This document shows positions 16,213 through 24,741 of a stretch of 49,834 nt of DNA, piece by piece (the first letter of the stretch is position 1; each line of letters starts with the position of its first letter). The notes beneath the pieces were generated by a model, which worked only from the letters and a program-made list of their open reading frames with translations, had not been told where the DNA came from and made no database searches. Location of the stretch: assembly GCF_000468095.1 (NCBI RefSeq), contig NZ_ASZC01000027.1, positions 1-49,834 of the forward strand, read 5' to 3'. The stretch is from Pantoea sp. AS-PWVM4. GTDB lineage: Bacteria > Pseudomonadota > Gammaproteobacteria > Enterobacterales > Enterobacteriaceae. A program made the translations under genes and the position numbers.

Positions 16213-16539
16213 ATGGCCACACAGCGCAGCCGTCGTTTACGTAAAAAATTGCATATTGATGAGTTTCAGGAACTGGGTTTCTCCGTTGCCTGGCGTTTTG
16301 CCGAAGGTACCAGCGAGGAGCAAATTGACAGCACGTTGGATGCTTTCATCAATGAAGTGATTGATCCAAATGGTCTGGCTTACGATGGTAGCGGTTACCT
16401 GGTCTGGGAAGGGTTGGTGTGCCTGCAACAAACTGGCAAGTGCACCGATGAGCATCGTGAACTGGTTCGCAAATGGTTACAGGATCGTGGCCTGACAGAC
16501 GTGCAGGTGACTGAACTCTTTGATGTGTGGTGGGACTAA
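16213..16539 (+). CDS. yggL: YggL family protein (DUF469)
   Basis: 108 residues that match E. coli YggL along the full length (RSRRLRKKLHIDEFQELGFS at the start, LQDRGLTDVQVTELFDVWWD at the end). The ATG is adjacent to the trmB TAA. E. coli YggL has been reported to associate with the 50S ribosome; otherwise the role is poorly defined. The protein is soluble, acidic at the C-terminus and has a basic N-terminal patch. Confidence 0.94.
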   Translation: MATQRSRRLRKKLHIDEFQELGFSVAWRFAEGTSEEQIDSTLDAFINEVIDPNGLAYDGSGYLVWEGLVCLQQTGKCTDEHRELVRKWLQDRGLTDVQVTELFDVWWD

Positions 16540-16572
16540 GAATCCTGTAGACGGTACTTATCGGTACACCCC

Positions 16573-16623
16573 GTAGCGGCGCGATTTTCGCGCAGTTCCG
16601 TGCGCGATAAATCGCGCCGCTAC
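16573..16623. repeat. REP pair (BIME), inverted, short spacer
   Basis: GTAGCGGCGCGATTTTCGCG opens at 16573 and GCGATAAATCGCGCCGCTAC closes at 16623. The 5' unit lacks the AT step of the consensus. It lies between yggL and yggN. Confidence 0.85.
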
Positions 16624-16651
16624 GGTTCCGCAAATGGACGCAGGAGATTTC

Positions 16652-17368
16652 ATGGTTCGTAAAGCGCTTCTCGCCGCATTATTGCTGGCGGCGACACAGG
16701 CTCAGGCTGCTTATGAATGCAGCGTTAAGCCACAAGATGATGTGATTATTAAGCCGCAGAGCGTGCAGGTGGTGGGAGAGAACGGCAACCTCGAAATCTC
16801 GCCGCAGGGTGACGTGCAGTTCAATGGTCAGAAAGTTAGCGTTGATAACGCGACGCGCCAGAAAGCGATCAACTATCAAAATGCGTTGCGCCGTGACTTG
16901 CCCTGGATCGATCAAGGTGCCAGCACACGACTGGAGCGTAGCCGCGTTGCGTTGGATCAGGTGATTGTCGAGAAGCTGGGGCCAAACAGCAACGTGCGTA
17001 ATCGTCTTACTAAGCTGGATGGTCAGCTTAAGCAGCAGATGAACCGCATTATCGAACATCGCAATGATGGTCTGACTTTCCATCATCAGGCCATTGATCA
17101 GGTGCGTGCCGACGGTGAAAAGCTGGTGCAAAGCACTATGGGCGGCATCTTACAGGACAGCCTGAACGAGCTGGGTAGCCAGCAGACAGGCGGCGGCAAT
17201 AACCCATTGCAGGCGCTGATGGGCAATCTTGGTGGTTTACAACAGTCGATTCAAACCGAGTGGAACAAGCAGGAGCAGGATTTCCAGAATTTTGGTCATG
17301 AAGTATGTAATCGTGTGACGGATCTGGAAGGGCAGCGTAAAGGTCTGGTACAAGGTTTTAAAGGTTAA
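16652..17368 (+). CDS. yggN: YggN family periplasmic protein (DUF2884)
   Basis: 238 residues from the ATG at 16652, which has AGGAGA 4 bases upstream; an in-frame ATG 18 bases earlier is less likely. A Sec signal MVRKALLAALLLAATQAQA is followed by AYECSV. The mature protein matches E. coli YggN, including the LDGQLKQQMNRIIEHRNDGL helix and the MGGILQDSLNELG segment. A Gly/Gln/Asn-rich loop (SQQTGGGNNP) lies near residue 180. Function is unknown. Confidence 0.93.
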   Translation: MVRKALLAALLLAATQAQAAYECSVKPQDDVIIKPQSVQVVGENGNLEISPQGDVQFNGQKVSVDNATRQKAINYQNALRRDLPWIDQGASTRLERSRVALDQVIVEKLGPNSNVRNRLTKLDGQLKQQMNRIIEHRNDGLTFHHQAIDQVRADGEKLVQSTMGGILQDSLNELGSQQTGGGNNPLQALMGNLGGLQQSIQTEWNKQEQDFQNFGHEVCNRVTDLEGQRKGLVQGFKG

Positions 17369-17372
17369 TTTC

Positions 17373-17432
17373 GTAGCGGCGCGATTTATCGCACGGTTTT
17401 TTTCGACACTGCGCGATAAATCGCGCCGCTAC
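17373..17432. repeat. REP pair (BIME), inverted
   Basis: GTAGCGGCGCGATTTATCGC at 17373 and its inverted partner ending at 17432, in the convergent spacer between yggN and the PTS EIIC gene. Confidence 0.87.
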
Positions 17433-17448
17433 TTTTCAGTGATAAGTT

Positions 17449-18825
17449 TTATTCGCCTTTCACTTCTTTTGCCACGGCCTTATTGCTGGTGGCAAAGTTA
17501 TAAATAACCAGCAGAGCGAAAATCCCGGTAATCACCATAGTGATGGTGCCCTTGTCCATATATCGGGCCATATTGCCGAGGATGATCCCGGTGACACCAA
17601 AGTCGGTATCCGAGAAGGTGGTGTTGGTTAATCCCAACGCGCCCAGTACTGGTAACAGCGCTACCGGCAGGAAGGTAATTAATACACCATGTGCGAACGC
17701 ACCGAGCATTGCACCACGTTTACCTCCGGTCGCATTACCGAATACCCCGGCGGTGGCACCGCAGAAGAAGTGAGGCACTACGCCTGGCAGAATTAATACC
17801 CATTTCAGCTGGCCGAGGATAAATAATCCAACCAGACCCCCAACGAAGCTGGAAATAAAGCCAACCAGTACCGCATTCGGCGCGTAAGGGAATACAATCG
17901 GACAGTCGAGTGCCGGGCGTGCATTTGGTACCAGCTTCTCAGAGAAACCGGTAAACGCCGGGACGATTTCTGCCAGAATTAAACGAACGCCTTGCAGAAT
18001 AATAAATACGCCAGCCGCGAAGGTGATCGCCTGCACGAATGAGTAGACCAGATAGTTCTGACCATGACTGAAATGGCTTTCCACATACTCTTTGCCCGCA
18101 GAAACGGACAGAATAAAATAGATAATCATCATCGTCAGGGAAATAGAGATGGTGCTGTCACGCAAAAAACTCAGGTTTTTTGGCATGTTCATCTCTTCGG
18201 TAGATTTTGAACCTTTACCGACTAATGAACCAATCCAGCCAGACAACACGTAACCCACCGTGCCGGTATGGGCTAACGCGACCTGGTCATGGCCGATGAT
18301 TTTACGCATATGCGGCTGAGCCAGCGCCGGGAAAAATGCCATCAACATGCCGAGTGCCAGTGAACCGGTGTAAATAAGCTGGACACCTTCGAAGCCGGCC
18401 ACCGACAGAATAATTGCCACCATACAGGCCATGTAAAATGTCACATGACCGGAAAGGTAGATATATTTCAGGCGGGTAAAGCGGGCAACCACAATATTCG
18501 CCACCATACCAAACGCCATAATCAGCGTGGTGGGCGCGCCGTATTTTTCCAGTGCAATGGAAACCATCGCTTCGTTGTTAGGGATAATTCCCTGTACATC
18601 AAATGCCTGCTTGAAGATATCACCGAGTGGCGTCAGTGAACCAACCAGTACGGAGGCACCACCTGCCAGTACTAAGAAGCCCAGAATCGTTTTTACCGTG
18701 CCTTTAATCACATCCGGGAACGGTTTTCTTTGCGCGACCAGACCAAATAAAGCCACTAACCCTACGAGGATTGAAGGCACTTTCAGCACGTCGACAACTA
18801 CCAATAAAAGGTTTTGGATAAACAT
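17449..18825 (-). CDS. PTS sugar transporter EIIC, SgaT/UlaA (ascorbate) family
   Basis: 458 residues and strongly hydrophobic, with about ten or eleven membrane spans. GAGG lies 6 bases before the ATG. Family signs include PSILVGLVALFGLVAQRKP near residue 17, the LVGFISSFVGGLVGLFILGQ span and the VVPHFFCGATAGVFGNATGG loop with the conserved His-Phe-Phe. In this family the EIIC imports L-ascorbate or a related acidic or pentose-type sugar with phosphorylation by EIIB. It is the last gene of the tkt-EIIA-EIIB-EIIC operon. The linked transketolase suggests the product enters the pentose phosphate pathway; the real sugar is unknown. Confidence 0.9.
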   Translation of the reverse strand: MFIQNLLLVVVDVLKVPSILVGLVALFGLVAQRKPFPDVIKGTVKTILGFLVLAGGASVLVGSLTPLGDIFKQAFDVQGIIPNNEAMVSIALEKYGAPTTLIMAFGMVANIVVARFTRLKYIYLSGHVTFYMACMVAIILSVAGFEGVQLIYTGSLALGMLMAFFPALAQPHMRKIIGHDQVALAHTGTVGYVLSGWIGSLVGKGSKSTEEMNMPKNLSFLRDSTISISLTMMIIYFILSVSAGKEYVESHFSHGQNYLVYSFVQAITFAAGVFIILQGVRLILAEIVPAFTGFSEKLVPNARPALDCPIVFPYAPNAVLVGFISSFVGGLVGLFILGQLKWVLILPGVVPHFFCGATAGVFGNATGGKRGAMLGAFAHGVLITFLPVALLPVLGALGLTNTTFSDTDFGVTGIILGNMARYMDKGTITMVITGIFALLVIYNFATSNKAVAKEVKGE

Positions 18826-18854
18826 ATTAACCTCAGCGGTAAGCGTTCTATTTT

Positions 18855-18887
18855 TTCAGGTTGCATATACCCTGGTTGCAACCTGAA
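18855..18887. repeat. Stem-loop between EIIB and EIIC genes
   Basis: TTCAGGTTGC (18855-18864) pairs perfectly with GCAACCTGAA (18878-18887) around a 13-base loop. On the minus strand it is followed by AAAATAG, not a T-run. It is more likely an mRNA processing or stability element than a terminator. Confidence 0.55.
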
Positions 18888-18911
18888 TTATTAAGGGTAG
18901 AGAAGGTTGAG

Positions 18912-19184
18912 TCAGGCTTTATTAAAATATTCGCGGATCTTTAGCTCAAGCTCTTTAATGTCAATGATGTTATTGATGATGATGACTTTATCCTCAGGCA
19001 GGTTCGCACTGTAGGCAATGTCTTTACCCATCACAAAAACATCAGCAACATCCGGGGTAACTGAACCCAGATCGGAATGTTCGACATCCGCTGTGATTTC
19101 GATGGCTTTAAGAACTTTTTTAATGTTCATTTCCATCATAAAACTGCTTCCCAGGCCTGAGCCACAAACCGCCATAATTTTCAT
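18912..19184 (-). CDS. PTS sugar transporter EIIB, ascorbate type (UlaB-like)
   Basis: 90 residues with the phosphorylation site at Cys7 in MKIMAVCGSGLGSSFMME, the small Rossmann-like EIIB fold of the lactose/ascorbate group. AGAGGTG lies a few bases before the ATG. It takes phosphate from the EIIA encoded 35 bases upstream and passes it to the sugar bound by EIIC. It is a separate subunit rather than a fused domain, as in the ula operon. Confidence 0.92.
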   Translation of the reverse strand: MKIMAVCGSGLGSSFMMEMNIKKVLKAIEITADVEHSDLGSVTPDVADVFVMGKDIAYSANLPEDKVIIINNIIDIKELELKIREYFNKA

Positions 19185-19219
19185 ATAACACCTCTTGATT
19201 CGTATTCTGAATGGTTTTC

Positions 19220-19681
19220 TTAATTAACAGCCTTATCTGCCAGTAAAATGGCGCTCAATTCTTCTTTACTACCTGCGTTGAATAATCGCCCCATCGTCTC
19301 GTCATCGGAAAGGACTTCAGCCAGTTGCGAAATCATTTCAATATGGCTGTTACTGTCCGGTGCTGAGAACATAAAAATAGCATCAACCGGATCATTTTCA
19401 TCCGCATCGAATTTAACGGCATGGCCCAGTTTGACAATCGATAACCCCAGTTTTTGCGCTCCCTGTTCAGGGCGCGCGTGGGGCATAGCGATACGTGGTG
19501 CGATAACAAAGTAGGGACCAATGTCCTCTTTTTGCTGAATGATGACATCAATATATTGCTGAGAAATGGCGCCTTCATTCAGCAGTGGGCGTCCTGCAAC
19601 CTGAATTGCCTCTTTCCAGTCAGAGACATTTTCCAGGTATTGGATCTTTTCCTCATTTAGCCACTTTGACAGATTCGACAT
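19220..19681 (-). CDS. PTS sugar transporter EIIA (mannitol/fructose type, UlaC-like)
   Basis: 153 residues of the PTS_EIIA_2 fold. The active His is His68 in IAPRIAMPHARPEQGA, the same position as in UlaC. AGGA lies 8 bases before the ATG. The protein receives phosphate from HPr and hands it to EIIB. It follows the transketolase gene after a 33-base gap, which shows co-transcription. Confidence 0.92.
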   Translation of the reverse strand: MSNLSKWLNEEKIQYLENVSDWKEAIQVAGRPLLNEGAISQQYIDVIIQQKEDIGPYFVIAPRIAMPHARPEQGAQKLGLSIVKLGHAVKFDADENDPVDAIFMFSAPDSNSHIEMISQLAEVLSDDETMGRLFNAGSKEELSAILLADKAVN

Positions 19682-19714
19682 AGTTATATCCTGAATTAAA
19701 GTCGTATTCGGTGT

Positions 19715-21709
19715 TTACTTCAGCAGGCTACGGGCGGTCTCAAGGACATTCTCCACCGTAAAGCCAAAATGTTTGAACAGGACGTTGGCCGGTGCTGACT
19801 CACCAAATGATTTCATGCCAATCACTTTCCCATCCAGACCGGTGTACCGCTGCCAGAATCCTTCGATGCTGGCTTCCACCGCCAGACGTTGACGCACGTC
19901 TTTCGGTAGTACCGATTCTTTATATTGTTCGTCCTGTTGATCGAAACGCTCGGTACAGGGCAGGGAAACCACCCGCACTTTGCGGCCTTCTTCGCGCAGC
20001 ACTTTAGCGGCGGCAACCACCAACTCGATTTCTGAACCGGATGAGATCAGCAACAACTCGGGCTTGCCATCACAATCGATAAGAACATAACCACCACGGG
20101 AAATATCCGCCACCTGGGCCGCCGAACGCGGTTGCTGCTCAAGCGGTTGTCGGGTAAGGATCAGCGCGCTTGGTCCGTTTTGGCGTTCAATCGCCTGACG
20201 CCATGCCACCGCGACCTCAACCTGGTCGCAACCACGCCAGGTTTCCATATTGGGTGTCAGTCGCAGCGAAGCTAATTGTTCCACCGGTTGGTGGGTTGGG
20301 CCATCTTCGCCCAAACCGATGGTGTCGTGGCTATAGACGAAGACCGAACGGATTTTCATCAGCGCCGCCATACGCACCGCATTGCGTGCGTACTCCATAA
20401 ACATCAGGAAAGTGCCGCCGTAGGGGATAAAACCACCATGCAGCGCCAGGCCATTCATGATGGCTGACATACCGAATTCACGCACACCGTATGAGATGTA
20501 ATTTCCCGCCGGGTTTTCAGCGCTGAAATCGACAGAGGTTTGCTGGCGGGTCAGGTTTGAGGGTGACAAATCCGCTGATCCACCCAGCAGTTCCGGCAGT
20601 AAATCGGCAAAATGGTTCAGGCACTTTTGGCTGACCTGACGCGTAGCAAGATTAGCTGGCGTTGCCTGCAATCCGGCGATGTAGCTGTCCATGTCCTGTG
20701 CCCAGTTGGCAGGCAGCTCACCCTGCATACGGCGGCTAAATTCCGCCGCCAGCTCCGGCCAGCGCTGTTGATAAGCGGCAAACAGGTGATCCCACTCTTG
20801 CTGGTTTTTTCCACCCTGCTCGATTGCATCCCAGGCCTGGTAGATGGCAGCGGGAATTTCAAAAGGCGCATGCGGCCAGTTCAGGGCTTCACGCACCAAC
20901 GCGACTTCTGTGCTGCCAAGGGCTGAGCCGTGGCAATCGTGGCTGTTGGCTTTATTCGGTGAACCAAAACCAATGATGGTTTTGCAACATAGCAGGCTGG
21001 GTTTGTCGGTGACGGCTTTGGCTTCACGCACCGCAGCATCTACTGCTGCTGCATCATGTCCGTCGATACCTTCAATCACATGCCAGCCATAAGCGCGGAA
21101 GCGGGCGGCGGTATCTTCCGAGAACCAGCCTTCCACATGACCATCAATCGAGATGCCGTTGTCGTCCCAGACGGCAATCAGTTTGCCGAGTTGCAAAGTG
21201 CCTGCCAGGCCACATGCCTCATGGGAGATCCCTTCCATCAGGCAGCCATCGCCTAAAAACAGCCAGGTGTAATGATCGACCAGCGCGAAATCCGGTTTAT
21301 TGAACTGTGCCGCCAGCCCTTTTTCGGCAATCGCCATCCCGACGGCATTCGCCACGCCCTGGCCAAGTGGGCCGGTGGTGGTTTCTACGCCGGGTGTATA
21401 ACCGTATTCGGGGTGTCCTGGCGTGCGGGAATGCAACTGACGAAACTGACGGATGTCTTCAATGGTCACATCATAGCCAGTCAGATGCAGCAAGGAATAA
21501 AGCAGCATGGAGCCGTGTCCGTTGGACTGAACGTAGCGATCGCGGTTGAACCACTGTGGGTTTTTGGGGTTGTGGCGTAAGTGGTGACGCCATACCACTT
21601 CGGCAATATCCGCCATTCCCATTGGCGCGCCAGGATGCCCTGAATTGGCTTGCTGGATCGCATCAATGCTCAGAAATCGAATCGCGTTTGCTAACTCTCT
21701 ATTTACCAT
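19715..21709 (-). CDS. tkt: Transketolase (operon-encoded paralogue)
   Basis: 664 residues, a full-length enzyme (E. coli TktA 663). The thiamine diphosphate motif runs from GDGCLMEG to WDDNGIS near residues 155-185, the N-terminal SGHPGAPMGMADIAEVVW is intact, and the pyrimidine domain has GVREFGMSAIMNG and HDTIGLGEDGPTHQPVEQLA. It moves two-carbon units between pentose and other sugar phosphates. It leads an operon with three PTS subunits, so it is probably dedicated to catabolism of the PTS sugar rather than the housekeeping copy. Salmonella has a comparable locus (STM2340-2344, from memory) in which the transketolase is split in two; here it is one chain. Confidence 0.95.
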   Translation of the reverse strand: MVNRELANAIRFLSIDAIQQANSGHPGAPMGMADIAEVVWRHHLRHNPKNPQWFNRDRYVQSNGHGSMLLYSLLHLTGYDVTIEDIRQFRQLHSRTPGHPEYGYTPGVETTTGPLGQGVANAVGMAIAEKGLAAQFNKPDFALVDHYTWLFLGDGCLMEGISHEACGLAGTLQLGKLIAVWDDNGISIDGHVEGWFSEDTAARFRAYGWHVIEGIDGHDAAAVDAAVREAKAVTDKPSLLCCKTIIGFGSPNKANSHDCHGSALGSTEVALVREALNWPHAPFEIPAAIYQAWDAIEQGGKNQQEWDHLFAAYQQRWPELAAEFSRRMQGELPANWAQDMDSYIAGLQATPANLATRQVSQKCLNHFADLLPELLGGSADLSPSNLTRQQTSVDFSAENPAGNYISYGVREFGMSAIMNGLALHGGFIPYGGTFLMFMEYARNAVRMAALMKIRSVFVYSHDTIGLGEDGPTHQPVEQLASLRLTPNMETWRGCDQVEVAVAWRQAIERQNGPSALILTRQPLEQQPRSAAQVADISRGGYVLIDCDGKPELLLISSGSEIELVVAAAKVLREEGRKVRVVSLPCTERFDQQDEQYKESVLPKDVRQRLAVEASIEGFWQRYTGLDGKVIGMKSFGESAPANVLFKHFGFTVENVLETARSLLK

Positions 21710-22209
21710 GAACTGATCTCGCTTTAGCGCTGTTTTATGCAGAAATCCTGACTGTCATCGCTGGGTCGGTGGTAAAAGATGTCCAGTCACTTCCCGGTGG
21801 CTGCCCCTGGTGTGGCACCCTGTCGTGATGCGTGAAGAGGTTCCCACCGTCAACCTGCTTTCGGCTGGGAAGTCACAGCATCTAAATAAATAATGATAAA
21901 TATCATTATGTTGATTTGATTTGTTATGCAGGCATCCTGATTTTTATTTTATATCAATCGGGTTTTCTGGTTGCCTGATTAAGTCTATACATGTTTAATG
22001 TGTCTAGTCATCTTGATGATGCACCTGGACGTGTACAGATACAATATGTAAGATTCAAATCTGGCTGGACACCCTGAGCGGGAGTGCAAATTCGTTAACT
22101 GGATCACATCCTCATACGGTCAGGCTGGTGCGAAGAAAATAAACTCAGGCATACATGTGCACTGATGGCTCGCGGTTGTCGGGTCTTACACTTATCGGGA
22201 ACAACGTTG
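21710..22209. promoter_or_regulatory. Divergent control region between tkt operon and GntR gene
   Basis: About 500 bases, AT-rich in its middle part, with no gene. It holds a 20-bp palindrome (21890-21909: ATAATGATA, AA, TATCATTAT). Several GTxTAC-like words (near 21984, 22003 and 22033) resemble GntR-type half-sites, but no single clean operator is evident. Both flanking genes must be driven from here. Confidence 0.45.
21890..21909. promoter_or_regulatory. AT-rich palindrome in the tkt/GntR spacer
   Basis: ATAATGATA and TATCATTAT are perfect inverse complements with a 2-base centre. The words recall a Fur box, but the spacing is 3 bases too long. It could bind the adjacent GntR regulator. 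Confidence 0.4.
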
Positions 22210-22944
22210 ATGGTCGATGGCATTACTGAGAAGCAGAAAGAGGTTGTCGATTACATCCTCCGCAAAATCAAAGAGGATGGGCTTCTGCCTGGCGATAAGC
22301 TCGACACCGAAATCGCGATAGCCAAGAACATCGGCATCACCCGCGCGACGGTGCGCGAAGCAACCAGAATTTTGATTGAACAGCAGCGAATTTACCGGGT
22401 GAAAGGCTCAGGTCTGTTTGTTGGCTCGATTGGCAAAAGTAACCATTCTGGCCGTTTTCATGCGCTGTCACCTTTTGATTATCAGGCACAGAAAAAAGGT
22501 TTTAAGGGCGTCAGAAAAGTTATCACCGTCAGCATCATGAAGGTGCCAACGCCAGATATGGCACAGTCGTTACGCATTAAGAACAGCGATCAGGTGTATA
22601 AAATCGTCCGTTTAATGTGCTTTGATGATATTCCGGTGGCGCTGGAACATATTCATTTGCCGGTCACCATGTTTAGCAGCATGGAATTCAGCAAGCTGGA
22701 GATCTCCAAATACTCGTATATTGAACAGCTCACCGGGAAGAAAGTGCAGCGCAGGGATCAGAACCTGAGCGCTATCAACTTAACCGATGCTGATCAGCTT
22801 AATCTGCTGAATTTGAAAGAGAACGATGCCGTGCTGGAGATCAGTGAAACCGTCTATCTGGATGATGGTACACCGTGCGAAGTGAATATCGCGCTGATTA
22901 ACACCAACCTGCTTCAGCTACGACAAAATACCGAGAGAGGCTGA
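22210..22944 (+). CDS. GntR-family regulator with UTRA domain (HutC subfamily)
   Basis: 244 residues from the ATG at 22210, where the family begins (MVDGITEKQKEVVDYILRKI); the ORF is open 15 codons further. The winged helix has the GntR pattern LPGDKLDTEIAIAKNIGITR followed by TVREATRILI. The UTRA effector domain follows from about residue 85, with VYKIVRLMCFDDIPVALEHI and the closing LDDGTPCEVNIALI. HutC-type proteins usually bind a sugar phosphate and repress the adjacent catabolic operon, so this is the likely regulator of tkt-EIIABC. Its stop codon is part of a REP unit. Confidence 0.9.
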   Translation: MVDGITEKQKEVVDYILRKIKEDGLLPGDKLDTEIAIAKNIGITRATVREATRILIEQQRIYRVKGSGLFVGSIGKSNHSGRFHALSPFDYQAQKKGFKGVRKVITVSIMKVPTPDMAQSLRIKNSDQVYKIVRLMCFDDIPVALEHIHLPVTMFSSMEFSKLEISKYSYIEQLTGKKVQRRDQNLSAINLTDADQLNLLNLKENDAVLEISETVYLDDGTPCEVNIALINTNLLQLRQNTERG

Positions 22945-22987
22945 TTTATCGCGCGTTTTTAAACACGCGCGATAAATCGCGCCGCTA
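22943..22987. repeat. REP pair (BIME), 5' unit truncated, overlapping a stop codon
   Basis: GATTTATCGCGCG at 22943 lacks the GTAGCGGCGC part; the inverted unit GCGATAAATCGCGCCGCTA is complete and ends at 22987. The TGA of the GntR gene (22942-22944) runs into the element. Confidence 0.75.
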
Positions 22988-22995
22988 AGTCGGGG

Positions 22996-24135
22996 CTACT
23001 CTTCAGCTAAAAACAACTCCAGCAGCGAGTTCAGGAACAACTTACCTTTCTCCGTAATCTGCCAATGTTGCTCCGTTTCCAGCACATATCCTGCTGCGAT
23101 CGCTGCATCGATCTGTGGACGAATCACTGCCTCATCCAACCCGGTGTAGCGGCGGAAATCGGCGCGCGGTGCCGCTTCCAGCAGACGGAAGCGATTCATA
23201 AAGAACTCAAACGGTTTGTCGGCATCTGCGACATCATGCTGTTTATCGAGGTAATTACCTTTCATAAAACCACGCGGATGACGGGTTTTTACGGTACGGA
23301 CAATGCGGCCATCCGGCTGTGTCAGTTTGCCATGCGCACCACAACCAATACCGAGGTAATCACCGAAGCGCCAGTAGTTGAGGTTATGCTCACAGCGATA
23401 GCCGGGCTTCGCATAGGCCGACGTTTCATATTGCTGATAACCCGCGGCGGTCAGCAACTGATGGCCTTGTTCGAAGATATCCCACAGCGCGTCATCATCC
23501 GGCAGCACTGGCGGGCGTGAGCCAAACAACGTATTTGGCTCAATGGTCAGCTGATACCACGACAGATGAGGTGGATTTAAGGCAATCGCCTGGCGCAGAT
23601 CGTCGAGCGCTTCTTCCAACGACTGGTCTGGCAGACCGTGCATCAAATCGAGGTTGAAGCTGCGTAACTCAAGGCCGGCGGCAAGATGTGCCGCGCGTTT
23701 TGCTTCTTCCGGACCGTGAATACGTCCGAGACGCTCCAGTTTTTGCGGACTGAAACTCTGCACACCAATTGAAATTCGGTTAATCCCGGCTTGCTGATAA
23801 CCGCTGAAGCGGTCGGCTTCTACCGTACCAGGGTTGGCTTCCATGGTGATTTCGGCATCGGGCGCCAGCGGTAGCCGCGCACGTACGCCATCCATCAACA
23901 TTTGCATCGCGTTGCTGCTTAACAGACTTGGCGTACCACCACCAATAAAGATGGTACGGACTTCGCGCCCGCTGGTCAGCGGTAAATCCTGCTCAAGATC
24001 GTTCAGCAGGTGCTGCACATACTCGATGTGCGGCACCTCGCCTTTCAATGCGTGGGAGTTGAAATCACAGTAGGGACATTTTTGTACACACCACGGAATG
24101 TGGATGTACAGGCTTAACGGTGGTAAATCAGGCAT
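22996..24135 (-). CDS. hemW: Heme chaperone HemW (radical SAM)
   Basis: 379 residues from ATG 24135 (MPDLPPLSLYIHIPWCVQKC). The radical-SAM cluster ligands are Cys16, Cys20 and Cys23 in WCVQKCPYCDF. IFIGGGTPSLL and TMEANPGTVE are further SAM-domain marks, and the HemN_C domain closes the protein. The early motif Cys-x3-Cys-x2-Cys without a further Cys is typical of HemW, which carries heme, rather than coproporphyrinogen dehydrogenase HemN. Its start overlaps the end of rdgB by 8 bases, as expected for the conserved pair. In E. coli yggM and ansB follow; here the PTS module does. Confidence 0.94.
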   Translation of the reverse strand: MPDLPPLSLYIHIPWCVQKCPYCDFNSHALKGEVPHIEYVQHLLNDLEQDLPLTSGREVRTIFIGGGTPSLLSSNAMQMLMDGVRARLPLAPDAEITMEANPGTVEADRFSGYQQAGINRISIGVQSFSPQKLERLGRIHGPEEAKRAAHLAAGLELRSFNLDLMHGLPDQSLEEALDDLRQAIALNPPHLSWYQLTIEPNTLFGSRPPVLPDDDALWDIFEQGHQLLTAAGYQQYETSAYAKPGYRCEHNLNYWRFGDYLGIGCGAHGKLTQPDGRIVRTVKTRHPRGFMKGNYLDKQHDVADADKPFEFFMNRFRLLEAAPRADFRRYTGLDEAVIRPQIDAAIAAGYVLETEQHWQITEKGKLFLNSLLELFLAEE

Positions 24136-24721
24136 TGCGCATCGCATCCAGTAACAGCGTCAATGCTTTGCCACGGTGAGAAACAGCGCGCTTTTCATCT
24201 TTACTCAGCTCAGCCGCCGTTTTGCCTAATTCGGGTACATAGAAAATCGGGTCATAGCCAAAACCGCCTGCACCCGCGGCAGCACGCGTGATTTCACCGG
24301 CCCAGCTACCGTGGAATACCAGAGGCGTAGGGTCGGCCGCGTGACGCACGTAAACCAGCACGCAGTGGAACTGCGCCTGACGTTCGCCGTCTGGCACGTT
24401 TTCCAGCGTAATCAGCAATTTGTCGAGGTTCTGCTGATCGCTGGCATCAAGACCGGCATAGCGGGCAGAGTAGATACCCGGCGCGCCGCCGAGGGCGTCG
24501 ACCGCCAGACCGGAGTCGTCGGCAATCGCAGGCAGGCCGGTGATTTGCGCGGCATGGCGGGCTTTGAGAATGGCGTTTTCAATAAAAGTCAGACCAGTTT
24601 CATCCGCTGACTCTACACCTAACTCGGTTTGCGCCACGATATCCAGACCAAAGGCCGCCAGCAGGTCGGCCAGTTCACGAACTTTGCCCGGATTACCGGT
24701 GGCGAGAACAACTTTTTGCAT
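24128..24721 (-). CDS. rdgB: XTP/dITP diphosphatase
   Basis: 197 residues, the standard RdgB/HAM1 length. It hydrolyses ITP, XTP and their deoxy forms, which keeps damaged purines out of DNA and RNA. Motifs: VLATGNPGKVRELADLL at the N-terminus, LPAIADDSGLAVDALGGAPG in the middle (metal-binding acidic pair) and FGYDPIFYVPELGKTAAEL, then SHRGKAL at the C-terminus. It starts 20 bases after yggT, so yggU, which lies between them in E. coli, is absent. Confidence 0.97.
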   Translation of the reverse strand: MQKVVLATGNPGKVRELADLLAAFGLDIVAQTELGVESADETGLTFIENAILKARHAAQITGLPAIADDSGLAVDALGGAPGIYSARYAGLDASDQQNLDKLLITLENVPDGERQAQFHCVLVYVRHAADPTPLVFHGSWAGEITRAAAGAGGFGYDPIFYVPELGKTAAELSKDEKRAVSHRGKALTLLLDAMRNA

Positions 24722-24741
24722 AACAGTTCCAGATTAACGAA

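Noticed and set aside
21890..21909. Fur box
   Set aside because: The words resemble a Fur site, but the two halves are about 3 bases too far apart, and the neighbouring sugar operon has no iron link. Kept only as an unassigned palindrome.
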